A stretch of 64,000 nucleotides of DNA. Source: an uncultured Eggerthellaceae bacterium (lineage in GTDB: Bacteria > Actinomycetota > Coriobacteriia > Coriobacteriales > Eggerthellaceae). The position numbers and the translations under genes are program-made. Within the stretch, counting starts at the first letter, position 1. Each line of letters starts with the position of its first letter. The notes beneath the pieces are model-generated. The model ran no database searches. It saw only the letters and a program-made list of their open reading frames with translations, and was not told where the DNA came from. Location: assembly GCA_944321455.1 (NCBI GenBank), contig CALULI010000002.1, positions 62,001-126,000 on the forward strand, written 5' to 3'. Shown here piece by piece: positions 27,004 through 34,630 of this stretch.

Positions 27004-27012
27004 ATGACTACA

Positions 27013-27052
27013 GAGGGGTCTGTCTGTTTTAGCGGATAGGACCCTTTTTTAT
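27013..27052 (+). terminator. Terminator of ssrA
   Basis: GGGTC pairs with GACCC around a loop, followed by a run of six T on the plus strand, starting 10 nt after the tmRNA end. Confidence 0.75.
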
Positions 27053-27173
27053 TTAGCGAAGGCGAGCACGAACACCTAATTTCTCACACGAGGACTTTTC
27101 GATTTGCTTCAACACAAATTCAGTAAGCCTTCCATTTATTTTCAGGCTCTTGGAAAACAATACATTCTGTACG

Positions 27174-27204
27174 TAAAAAGCTAGGCTTCTTTCGAAGCCT
27201 AGCT
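27174..27204 (-). terminator. Terminator of the lipoprotein gene
   Basis: A perfect 11-bp stem (AGCTAGGCTTC, 27179-27189, and 27194-27204) with a TTTC loop, followed by TTTTTACG on the minus strand. Confidence 0.85.
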
Positions 27205-27304
27205 AAAACTTCAGTCAATGTGTCCCACAACCTCATTGACGAATATCTCTAGATTAATAAGCAAAAAACAAAGTACACCTCAATAAAACCTGTCGACCTA
27301 AGAA

Positions 27305-28255
27305 CTAAAACGTAAGGCTTGCCTCAGTATCGCCTGCCAACGTGTTGTATTTTTCGTCAATAAGCGAATAGGTGAAGGTTACATTCGTAATAGAGTCATT
27401 CAAGTCAGACAACTCTGCCTCTTCCAGATAATATGACAAATCAACGGTTGCAACACGTTTTTTGCCTGGTTCAAGATAAACACTTTCTACCGCATACTCA
27501 TAAGCAAGCTGGTCGTTAACCTTTAAGTGGTGACATTGCATAATCATAGGAACGTCAGTAGTGTTTTCTACTTCAAACATCAAAGCGTTTTCGCCATCAC
27601 TGTTCTTTGCAAGCACAACCGTATTGAACTGCAAACCGTTATAGGTCAACGCACCAAGATCAGCATTTGAGTTCGTTATTGTTGCATTTAATGCACTTTG
27701 AATTGATGAATCGTTGATAGCGTCCTTAAATGAAGAATCGGAATAGCTATCACCAAGCGATGTCTTAATGGTCGAAACATCTTGGTATACCGTATCGTAG
27801 TTTGAGTCAGTAGCGTAAATGCCAAGACCAATATCATTAATGCCCTTGATGCCATACATACGCAATTCATCTAAAGAAAAAGACGCTTCGGCGGTTTCAG
27901 TTGCTCCTGCGGCTACATCTTTGTCGAACCAACCGTCGGGAACCATATAGCCATTAATGAAGTTTGCAGGATAGGCAAGCGTTGATGCAGCAACTTGTAA
28001 TTCGCCTGCTGTTTTGTTGGTGATAGTAAGCGCTAACGTAGCCTGATTATTCTCATACGTAAGCTCGTCGGCGGTTACCGTCAAAATATCATTGTCAACT
28101 ATGGTCGTCTTTTCGATGGTTCCGTCGTAGTTAAAAGCGGGCGAACCTCCATTTGAACCAGACGATCCACTGCTACCAGAACTGCATCCCACAAGGGCAA
28201 ACATGCCAAGTGCCACACAGAGGGCAACCGCAACTATAGGAAAAATTCGTTTCAT
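27305..28255 (-). CDS. Secreted lipoprotein with Ig-like domains
   Basis: 316 residues from the ATG at 28255, chosen because GGGGAG lies six bases upstream; the frame extends 14 codons further. A signal peptide ends in the lipobox ALVGC, followed by a Ser/Gly-rich linker. Two beta-sandwich-like domains contain repeated LTITNKT, LMFEVENTTDVP and YLEPGKKRVATVDL patterns, as in DUF5067/FxLYD-like proteins. It lies just downstream of a Ser/Thr kinase whose outer domain has a similar pattern, and both share an upstream motif. A partner or sensor role is inferred, not shown. Confidence 0.8.
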   Translation of the reverse strand: MKRIFPIVAVALCVALGMFALVGCSSGSSGSSGSNGGSPAFNYDGTIEKTTIVDNDILTVTADELTYENNQATLALTITNKTAGELQVAASTLAYPANFINGYMVPDGWFDKDVAAGATETAEASFSLDELRMYGIKGINDIGLGIYATDSNYDTVYQDVSTIKTSLGDSYSDSSFKDAINDSSIQSALNATITNSNADLGALTYNGLQFNTVVLAKNSDGENALMFEVENTTDVPMIMQCHHLKVNDQLAYEYAVESVYLEPGKKRVATVDLSYYLEEAELSDLNDSITNVTFTYSLIDEKYNTLAGDTEASLTF

Positions 28256-28335
28256 AACATCTCCCCTCTCAGAACAGAATGCCATTGTTACTTTCAATGG
28301 TTGCGCATTCCATTCTGAAGAAACCGGGTGTGTGT

Positions 28336-28359
28336 TTCCTCAGTTGGCAACTGAATTTT
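28336..28359. promoter_or_regulatory. Shared palindromic motif, copy upstream of lipoprotein
   Basis: TTCCTCAGTT, three bases, then AACTGAATTTT on the plus strand. The core TCAGTT/AACTGA is palindromic. The lipoprotein start is 81 nt away. A near-identical copy lies upstream of the kinase at 30332. Confidence 0.6.
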
Positions 28360-28393
28360 AGGAAGGAAAAGGCCTAAAGAGGCGAAATAAACC

Positions 28394-30220
28394 CTACCAA
28401 ACTTGTGCATACAATTCATAGGTTGCGTAGTCGGGAGCATCAAAACATAAAATTTCGAACGGGACCGAAGACGATTGAGATGGCTTGCCAGCATCAATGG
28501 AGTTTCCGTATACAATGTTGCCCGCCTCATCACGCAAAATGACGGTAACCAATACGCCAAACATTCCTTGTTCAGGATACGTACCACTATCAAGGGCAAC
28601 TTCGCCCGTAAACGTCATGCCACCATGCGCCGCGCGCGCATGAGCGTTATCAATGCGGAAGCGAGCATTATCACTAGCTTCAGCAGGCACTAAATCGTAT
28701 TCGTTGGGGGCAAGCGCCTTGAATTCGACTGTGGCAGGAATTGCAGACCCATCCCCTGCCGTGGATCCGTAGCACACCGTTTCTCCAGGCTGGATATACA
28801 TGAGCGGTTGCTCTTCAGAAAATAAAATGGTGCCGTCTTCTGATTTACCCACGATAGAAATTGCAGGCACCTCTACCCCATAATTTGAATCCGTGTTCTG
28901 CAGGGTAATGCCAAAATGCACGACGCCGTATTCGTCAGCCGTCCACCCTGATTCTGTTATTACCAGCATTGATTCAAGAGATGCTCCAGCTTCAGACGAA
29001 GAGCCAGCTTCTGTGCTGTTAGGAACTGAAGATGCGCTCTTTTCTGTTAGCGAAGATGACGAATCAGCTTGTTGGGGCGCAGAATCTGCTGGATTGTTTG
29101 TCATCTGGAAGACAAAGACCATTAAGACTACCAGTAGAACCACAACAGCAGCTCCGCCACCAATTAAGGCAGCTTTTTTCTTTCGATCAAGCGTGCGCCA
29201 CGCCTGTCCGATAGCGTTTCGCGAAGTTGATTCTGCTGCCGAATTCGGCGGTGCCCCATTGTGTGGTGCTGGCGTTGGTTGAGGAGTCGGCTGTACACCA
29301 GGCTGAGCACTAGGCTGCGATGCCGCAGCAGCTTGCGGTGCTGACTGTGCACCAGGCTGCGATGCCGCAACAGTTTGCGGTGCTGACTGTGCAGCAGCGA
29401 GGTGTGATATCGTTGGTTGGCTGCTCGTTGATTGCGTCAAACCCAGCGCATAACGAAGCTGATCAAGTGCTTGGACAAATTCATCGCAAGTTTGAAAGCG
29501 AGCGCTTGGCTCAAAAGCTGTTCCCTTGGAAAGAAAATCCTGCAAAGGCTGCGGAACACTTGAGGAAAGAAGCCACTGATTAAACTGCTCCTGGTCAGGC
29601 AGATAACCACTCACCATATACCCAACAAGCCTGCTGAGCGAATAGATATCGCTTCTCTGATCTGCGGATGCAAACCCATACTGTTCTGGTGCGGCAAACC
29701 CCCACGTACCCAAGGTTGCCATCTTGGCATCAGATGTGCTGCGCGTACCAATGTGCTGTGCAATACCGAAATCAATTACGTGAGCGCCATCAGCGGCAAT
29801 AATGATGTTTCCTGGCGCTAAATCACAATGGACAAGACCATGACGATGCAAATCCGCTGCTGCCTCTGCTAGTTCATAGGCTACCGAAAGCGCCTCTTCA
29901 ATGGCAAGACGACCATTACCTGCAACCACCTGCTCCAACGTATCACCAGGTATATAGTCATACACCACAATGAATTGATCAGGCATTTCGTAGGTAACTG
30001 CAATTTGAGGAAGGCGCGGATTAGAACACTCCGCAAGAGTGGCCCATACGTTTCGCTGGGCAAGTTTTAAAGGAATCTTTTTACGAACAAACGGTCCAAC
30101 ACCTTCAAAGGTGACAACTTCAGTAACACCAAGATTGCTACGAGCAAGCACGCGCTCAACCGTGTAAGCATCGTCAATACTCATGGCATGCAAAACTTGC
30201 TCTTCGTTCAATCGGAACAT
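28394..30220 (-). CDS. Transmembrane Ser/Thr protein kinase, non-RD type
   Basis: 608 residues. The N-terminal kinase domain has a weak Gly-rich loop, likely ATP lysine 47 or 48, HCDLAPGN at 131-138 in place of HRDLKPxN, and an intact DFG at 150-152. A Pro/Ala/Gln linker, a membrane helix (about 350-371), a Ser-rich stalk and an outer beta-rich domain follow. The loss of Arg and catalytic-loop Lys suggests altered activity or a pseudokinase. An HTH protein gene lies upstream and a lipoprotein gene downstream. The linker contains a 42-bp direct repeat. The start is uncertain because the upstream GAGG touches the ATG. Confidence 0.88.
   Translation of the reverse strand: MFRLNEEQVLHAMSIDDAYTVERVLARSNLGVTEVVTFEGVGPFVRKKIPLKLAQRNVWATLAECSNPRLPQIAVTYEMPDQFIVVYDYIPGDTLEQVVAGNGRLAIEEALSVAYELAEAAADLHRHGLVHCDLAPGNIIIAADGAHVIDFGIAQHIGTRSTSDAKMATLGTWGFAAPEQYGFASADQRSDIYSLSRLVGYMVSGYLPDQEQFNQWLLSSSVPQPLQDFLSKGTAFEPSARFQTCDEFVQALDQLRYALGLTQSTSSQPTISHLAAAQSAPQTVAASQPGAQSAPQAAAASQPSAQPGVQPTPQPTPAPHNGAPPNSAAESTSRNAIGQAWRTLDRKKKAALIGGGAAVVVLLVVLMVFVFQMTNNPADSAPQQADSSSSLTEKSASSVPNSTEAGSSSEAGASLESMLVITESGWTADEYGVVHFGITLQNTDSNYGVEVPAISIVGKSEDGTILFSEEQPLMYIQPGETVCYGSTAGDGSAIPATVEFKALAPNEYDLVPAEASDNARFRIDNAHARAAHGGMTFTGEVALDSGTYPEQGMFGVLVTVILRDEAGNIVYGNSIDAGKPSQSSSVPFEILCFDAPDYATYELYAQVW
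29307..29390. repeat. Two-copy 42-bp direct repeat in kinase linker
   Basis: Two adjacent 42-nt units, 29307-29348 and 29349-29390, differ at only a few positions and encode two 14-residue units of Ala/Gln/Pro-rich linker. They look like a recent in-frame duplication. Confidence 0.8.
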
Positions 30221-30331
30221 CCTCGATCTTGGCGAAATAATATGAAGTCACCTCTTTTCGAACCGCTTGAATTGTTTACTGCTAAACCGAAGCGTGTCCT
30301 TCACGGAATTATAGGAAAGCACTTTGGTTGA

Positions 30332-30355
30332 TTCCTCAGTTCGTAACTGAATTTT
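30332..30355. promoter_or_regulatory. Shared palindromic motif, copy upstream of kinase
   Basis: TTCCTCAGTT, three bases, AACTGAATTTT, identical in both half-sites to the copy at 28336, 112 nt before the kinase start. It is a candidate operator or promoter element for the kinase/lipoprotein pair. Confidence 0.6.
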
Positions 30356-30364
30356 TGCACGGCA

Positions 30365-30430
30365 TGCGATAGCAGAACCACCATATCGTGATAGCAGAAG
30401 CACCCCATCGTGATAGCAAAGAATCACAAC
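30365..30430. repeat. Three-unit 22-bp tandem array
   Basis: Three units of 22 bp with a shared GTGATAGCAGAA core, in the gap between the HTH gene stop and the kinase start, about 10 bp from the palindromic motif. Confidence 0.75.
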
Positions 30431-30445
30431 GCTGGCACCCATTCG

Positions 30446-30880
30446 CTACGAGAGCGGACTTGTACCCAGCAGGGTTTTCTCCTCAAAATTCCATAGCTCA
30501 TCATCGCATGCTTCGCGCGACATACCCTGATTTATACACCAGATAATAATGGCGTCGCGACGCACTTTAGGCCAAAGTTCTGAAACACCAGCTAAGCGCA
30601 AAATTCTCTGCGTCTCGCGCAGCGATGCATGCAAACCAAACGCAAGCATGATGGCATTGTTGCGACCAGGTTTACTCTTGCCAGCAAAAATATCGTAGAC
30701 AACCGTTGGATTAAGCCCTGATGCACGCACCACATCGGCACGTCTGATGTTACGATCTGCCAAGAGCTCCACTAGATACTCAGAAAGTTGCCTATCAATG
30801 GTTTCGTCTTGGTCAAAATAATCTTGAGGAGAATCCGAAGCAAGCAAGCGTGCTAAAAGATCTTCCGTAAGACGTTCCAT
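30446..30880 (-). CDS. HTH protein of the kinase-associated family
   Basis: 144 residues. An XRE-like HTH spans about 45-80 (RRADVVRASGLNPTVVYDIFAGKSKP), followed by the family-typical LRETQRILRLAGVSELWPKVRRDAIIIWCINQG. Relatives in Gram-positive bacteria are often encoded next to Ser/Thr kinases, as here. GAGGAA eight bases before the ATG supports the start. It is a candidate DNA-binding partner, possibly acting on the palindrome between it and the kinase. The phosphorylation link is inference. Confidence 0.85.
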   Translation of the reverse strand: MERLTEDLLARLLASDSPQDYFDQDETIDRQLSEYLVELLADRNIRRADVVRASGLNPTVVYDIFAGKSKPGRNNAIMLAFGLHASLRETQRILRLAGVSELWPKVRRDAIIIWCINQGMSREACDDELWNFEEKTLLGTSPLS

Positions 30881-30901
30881 GCCCAGAATTCCTCTCTTAC
30901 A

Positions 30902-30930
30902 AAGATGCCCACCAAAATGGTGGGCATCTT
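30902..30930 (-). terminator. Terminator-like hairpin of ppdK
   Basis: A 13-bp perfect stem (AAGATGCCCACCA and complement) with a three-base loop, between the ppdK stop and the HTH gene start. The T-run is short, so activity is probable, not certain. Confidence 0.7.
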
Positions 30931-30982
30931 CAAACGTTTCATTAGGTATACGCTCTCACCTAAGCGTGAGAATCATAACCAC

Positions 30983-33703
30983 TTACTTGTTTGCCAAAGC
31001 AGCCTGTGCAGCAGCCAAACGTGCAACAGGTACACGATAAGGCGAGCAGCTTACGTAGTTAAGACCGATTGCGTTGAAGGTCTTAACGGAATCAGGATCG
31101 CCACCATGTTCGCCGCAAACGCCGCAAACAATGTCAGGATTGCCCTGGTGACCAAGTTCAACACCCATCTTAACCAACTTAGCAACGCCTGGGTCGATAG
31201 TTGCAAATGGGTTGTAAGGAAGCAGGCGTTCCTTGAGGTACTGAGGAACGAATTCTGCCTCAACGTCGTCACGGGAGAAACCGAAGGTGGTCTGCGTGAG
31301 GTCGTTAGTACCGAAGCTGAAGAAGTCAGCCTGCGTTGCAATTTCGTCAGCCGTAACAGCAGCACGAGGAAGCTCGATCATGGTACCAATAGGAATCTCA
31401 AGAGAAATGCCTTCTGCTTCTTCTACTTCCTTGATGGTTTCTTCAGCAATACCGCGAAGCTTTTCAAGCTCAGGAACAACTGATACCAAAGGAATCATGA
31501 TCTCTGGCTTAGGATCAAGACCCTGCTTCTTCAGCTGAGCAGCAGCGGTTGCGATTGCGCGAACCTGCATCTTAGGAAGAATAGGATAAACAATGCCCAA
31601 ACGGCAGCCACGAAGGCCAAGCATTGGGTTCTGTTCGCTCATAGCGTCAATCTGCTCCATGAGCTTGCGCTTCTGAGCAATAACGTCTGCGTCTCCGCCC
31701 GTAGCCTCAAGGCGAGCAATCTCAACATCAAGAGCGCGTGGGCTTTCAAGGAACTCATGCAGAGGTGGGTCAAGCAAACGAACGATAACAGGCAGACCGT
31801 CCATAGCCTTGAACATGCCAAGGAAGTCTTCAGTCTGAGCGTTGAGCAGGTCGTTTACTGCCTTTTCGCGAACAGCTTCGTCCTCATTCAAAATGAAGGT
31901 CTGAATGATCTGCTTGCGTTCACCCAAGAACATGTGCTCGGTACGGCAAAGGCCAATACCCTGTGCACCAAAGTTGCGAGCAAGTTCTGCATCCTCTGGG
32001 TTGTCAGCATTAGCGCGAACACCCATGGTGCGGAATTCGTCTGCCCATTCAAGGATAGTGTCAAGGTCACCAGCAAGTTCAGGCTGAACAAGCTCAACAG
32101 CGCCAAGAACAACAATGCCCGTGCCGCCGTCCAAGGAAATCATGTCGCCTTCCTTGATAACAATGTCAGTGCCCGTAATAGCTGCCTGCTTTGCTTCAGC
32201 ATCAATCTTCAATGCTTCAACACCGCAAACGCAAGGAGCGCCCATGCCACGAGCAATAACGGCTGCATGAGAAGTCTTGCCGCCGTGAGAGGTCAAAATA
32301 CCTTCAGCAGCAATCATGCCTGCCAAGTCGTCTGGCGTGGTTTCCCAACGTACCAAAACGGTCTTGCGGCCTTCTTCAGCAGCTGCAACAGCAGCCTCGG
32401 AAGAAAAAACTGCTTCACCAACAGCAGCACCAGGGCTTGCGTTAAGGCCTGTTGCAACAACGTCATAGTCAGCGTTGGTGTCAAACTGAGGATGGAGAAG
32501 CTGGTCAAGCTGTTCGGGGTCTACACGCTGAACTGCTTCTTCCTTAGTAATAAGGCCTTCTTCAACCATGGAAATTGCAATGTGAAGTGCAGCTTGTGCG
32601 GTACGCTTACCAACACGGGTCTGGAGCATCCAGAGCTTGCCCTGTTCGATGGTAAATTCGATGTCGCACATATCACGGAAGTGATTTTCAAGAATAGTGA
32701 ATACTTCTTCGAGTTCACGGCCAGCCTCTTCAAGGCCTTCAACATGCTTCAGATCAGAAATTGGGCTGGTGTTACGAATACCAGCTACAACGTCTTCGCC
32801 CTGAGCATTTACCAGATAGTCGCCGTAGAATTCTTTTTCACCCGTTGCAGGGTTACGCGTAAAGGCAACGCCCGTTGCAGACGTGTTGCCCTTGTTACCA
32901 AAGATCATTGACTGTACGTTTACAGCGGTACCAAGATCGTCAGAAATCTTGTTCTGCTTGCGGTACAGGATAGCGCGAGGATTGTTCCAAGAGCCAAATA
33001 CTGCTTCGATTGCCAAACGCAACTGAACGTCAGGATTCTGTGGGAAGCAAACTTTGCCGTCCTCAACCAGTGAAGGATATTCATCTGCGTTGACATTTTC
33101 GGAGAAGATTGCCTTGAATTCTCCTACCAATTCTTCCAGATCTTCTGCGGAAAGGTCGGTGTCGCTTTCTACGTTGCGAGCACGCTTCATAGCGGTGATG
33201 GCATTTTCAAAGAGGTCGCCATCAAGACCCATTACAACATTCGAGAACATCTGAATGAAGCGACGATATGAGTCCCAAGCAAAACGAGGGTTGTCCGTCT
33301 GCTTGATAAGGCCGTGAATAGATTTGTCATTCAGGCCCAAATTCAAAACCGTGTCCATCATGCCTGGCATAGACATAGGTGCGCCAGAACGAACCGAAAC
33401 TAATAGTGGATCTTCTGCGTCACCAATCTTTTTGCCGATACGTGCTTCAAGATCTTCACGATACTCTTCGATAGTATCCAAAGCACCTTCAGGCCAGGTG
33501 TTGTCAGCGTTTGCATATTCCATGCAAGTCTGGCAGGAGATCGTGAATCCCGGAGGAACCGGAAGACCGATATTGGCCATTTCAGCAAGGTTAGCGCCTT
33601 TGCCACCAAGGACTGCCTTCATGTTTGTGTTGCCCTCGGTAACGTTGTTACCATTTGCGTCTTTGCCAAATGCATAGACGCGCTTAACTTGGTCAGCCAC
33701 CAT
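30983..33703 (-). CDS. ppdK: Pyruvate, phosphate dikinase
   Basis: 906 residues, the usual length. The N-terminal ATP-grasp domain has KAVLGGKGANLAEM and PVPPGFTIS. The central swivelling domain has the phospho-His motif GGKTSHAAVIARGMG, and the C-terminal barrel has CRTEHMF, the GTNDLTQ segment and catalytic Cys in CGVCGEHGGDP. It interconverts pyruvate, ATP and phosphate with PEP, AMP and pyrophosphate. It follows the gene for its regulatory protein by 12 nt, so the enzyme and its control protein are co-expressed. Confidence 0.97.
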   Translation of the reverse strand: MVADQVKRVYAFGKDANGNNVTEGNTNMKAVLGGKGANLAEMANIGLPVPPGFTISCQTCMEYANADNTWPEGALDTIEEYREDLEARIGKKIGDAEDPLLVSVRSGAPMSMPGMMDTVLNLGLNDKSIHGLIKQTDNPRFAWDSYRRFIQMFSNVVMGLDGDLFENAITAMKRARNVESDTDLSAEDLEELVGEFKAIFSENVNADEYPSLVEDGKVCFPQNPDVQLRLAIEAVFGSWNNPRAILYRKQNKISDDLGTAVNVQSMIFGNKGNTSATGVAFTRNPATGEKEFYGDYLVNAQGEDVVAGIRNTSPISDLKHVEGLEEAGRELEEVFTILENHFRDMCDIEFTIEQGKLWMLQTRVGKRTAQAALHIAISMVEEGLITKEEAVQRVDPEQLDQLLHPQFDTNADYDVVATGLNASPGAAVGEAVFSSEAAVAAAEEGRKTVLVRWETTPDDLAGMIAAEGILTSHGGKTSHAAVIARGMGAPCVCGVEALKIDAEAKQAAITGTDIVIKEGDMISLDGGTGIVVLGAVELVQPELAGDLDTILEWADEFRTMGVRANADNPEDAELARNFGAQGIGLCRTEHMFLGERKQIIQTFILNEDEAVREKAVNDLLNAQTEDFLGMFKAMDGLPVIVRLLDPPLHEFLESPRALDVEIARLEATGGDADVIAQKRKLMEQIDAMSEQNPMLGLRGCRLGIVYPILPKMQVRAIATAAAQLKKQGLDPKPEIMIPLVSVVPELEKLRGIAEETIKEVEEAEGISLEIPIGTMIELPRAAVTADEIATQADFFSFGTNDLTQTTFGFSRDDVEAEFVPQYLKERLLPYNPFATIDPGVAKLVKMGVELGHQGNPDIVCGVCGEHGGDPDSVKTFNAIGLNYVSCSPYRVPVARLAAAQAALANK

Positions 33704-33715
33704 TTTCTCCTTAGA

Positions 33716-34621
33716 TTAATTTACATTTTCCCCGTTATTTCGCAGTCGTTTTGACTGTGGATGAGCAGTTTCATAATACCGCAAAATCTCCTGCGCTGTT
33801 TCTTCAATCGCACGATTATCGGTGCGAACGATGATGCAACCGAGTTTTCGCATCAAATCACGCGCTTTTTCAAGGTCTTGGCACACGCATTCCAGATCTG
33901 CGTACGAACCAGCTATATTGAGCGCGTTTCCAAGGCGACGTTTGCGGATATCTGACAAAATTTCAGGCGAAATCATAAGACCAAAGAGGCGCGTTGAATC
34001 AACCTGGTAGATTTCTTTAGGTGGAGCCGTTTGGGGGTCAAGCGGCACGTTAGCCACCTTGTATCCCATCTGCGAAAGGTAGATGGAAAGCGGCGTTTTA
34101 GAAGAGCGCGACACGCCAATAAGCACAATGTCAGCTTCGGTTAAATCTTGTGGGTTGCGGCCATCGTCATGAGAGATGGTAAATTCCATGGCTTCGATGC
34201 GCTTGAAATAGTGGGCGTTGACCGAATGGAGGATGCCTGGTTTGGCCATAGGAGTCTTGCCCGTAGCCACAGAAATGGCATTCACCGCGTTAGTCAGCAG
34301 GTCAACCGCCACAACACCTTCATGTTCATCTGCCCACTGCATAAGGGCACCTTTGAGGGTGTCATCCACCAGCGTGAAGAACAGAAGAAACGTTGTGCCC
34401 ACATTGGCGCGCTTATGAAGGTCCAAATGTGCCGAAAGCTCTTCAAGTATCTGGTCTTTGCGCGAAATATGCGGAAGAATCTCAATCGGTGGATCAAAGA
34501 CACCAAAACTAGCAGAAGCAGCACGCGCCATAGCTTGTGCGGTTACCCCCACCGAATCCGACACAATGTGGATGGTGGGCATATCTGCCTCAGAGTCTCC
34601 TTGGGAAATCCAGTCTTGCAC
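33716..34621 (-). CDS. PPDK regulatory protein (DUF299 kinase/phosphorylase)
   Basis: 301 residues. The start is GTG at 34621 with AGGAGG five bases upstream; an internal ATG at 34582 is an alternative. IHIVSDSVGVTAQAMARAA marks the N-terminus and GVSRSSKTPLSIYLS is the P-loop. The family inactivates and reactivates PPDK or PEP synthase by ADP-dependent threonine phosphorylation near the catalytic His. The adjacent ppdK gene makes PPDK the target. It sits 9 nt after glyS. Confidence 0.94.
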   Translation of the reverse strand: MQDWISQGDSEADMPTIHIVSDSVGVTAQAMARAASASFGVFDPPIEILPHISRKDQILEELSAHLDLHKRANVGTTFLLFFTLVDDTLKGALMQWADEHEGVVAVDLLTNAVNAISVATGKTPMAKPGILHSVNAHYFKRIEAMEFTISHDDGRNPQDLTEADIVLIGVSRSSKTPLSIYLSQMGYKVANVPLDPQTAPPKEIYQVDSTRLFGLMISPEILSDIRKRRLGNALNIAGSYADLECVCQDLEKARDLMRKLGCIIVRTDNRAIEETAQEILRYYETAHPQSKRLRNNGENVN

Positions 34622-34630
34622 GAAAACCTC

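Larger units (their letters stand above)
27004..27304. other. Intergenic region with two terminators
   Basis: Between the tmRNA 3' end and the lipoprotein stop. It contains the tmRNA terminator and the lipoprotein terminator; the space between them (27053-27173) shows no gene or motif I can name. Confidence 0.6.

Noticed and set aside
26822-27004. 60-residue frame antisense to tmRNA
   Set aside because: The tmRNA structure fully explains the sequence; the frame is a known annotation artefact.
31757-32911. 384-residue frame antisense to ppdK
   Set aside because: Complement of a highly conserved gene; codon bias of the real gene makes such shadows common.
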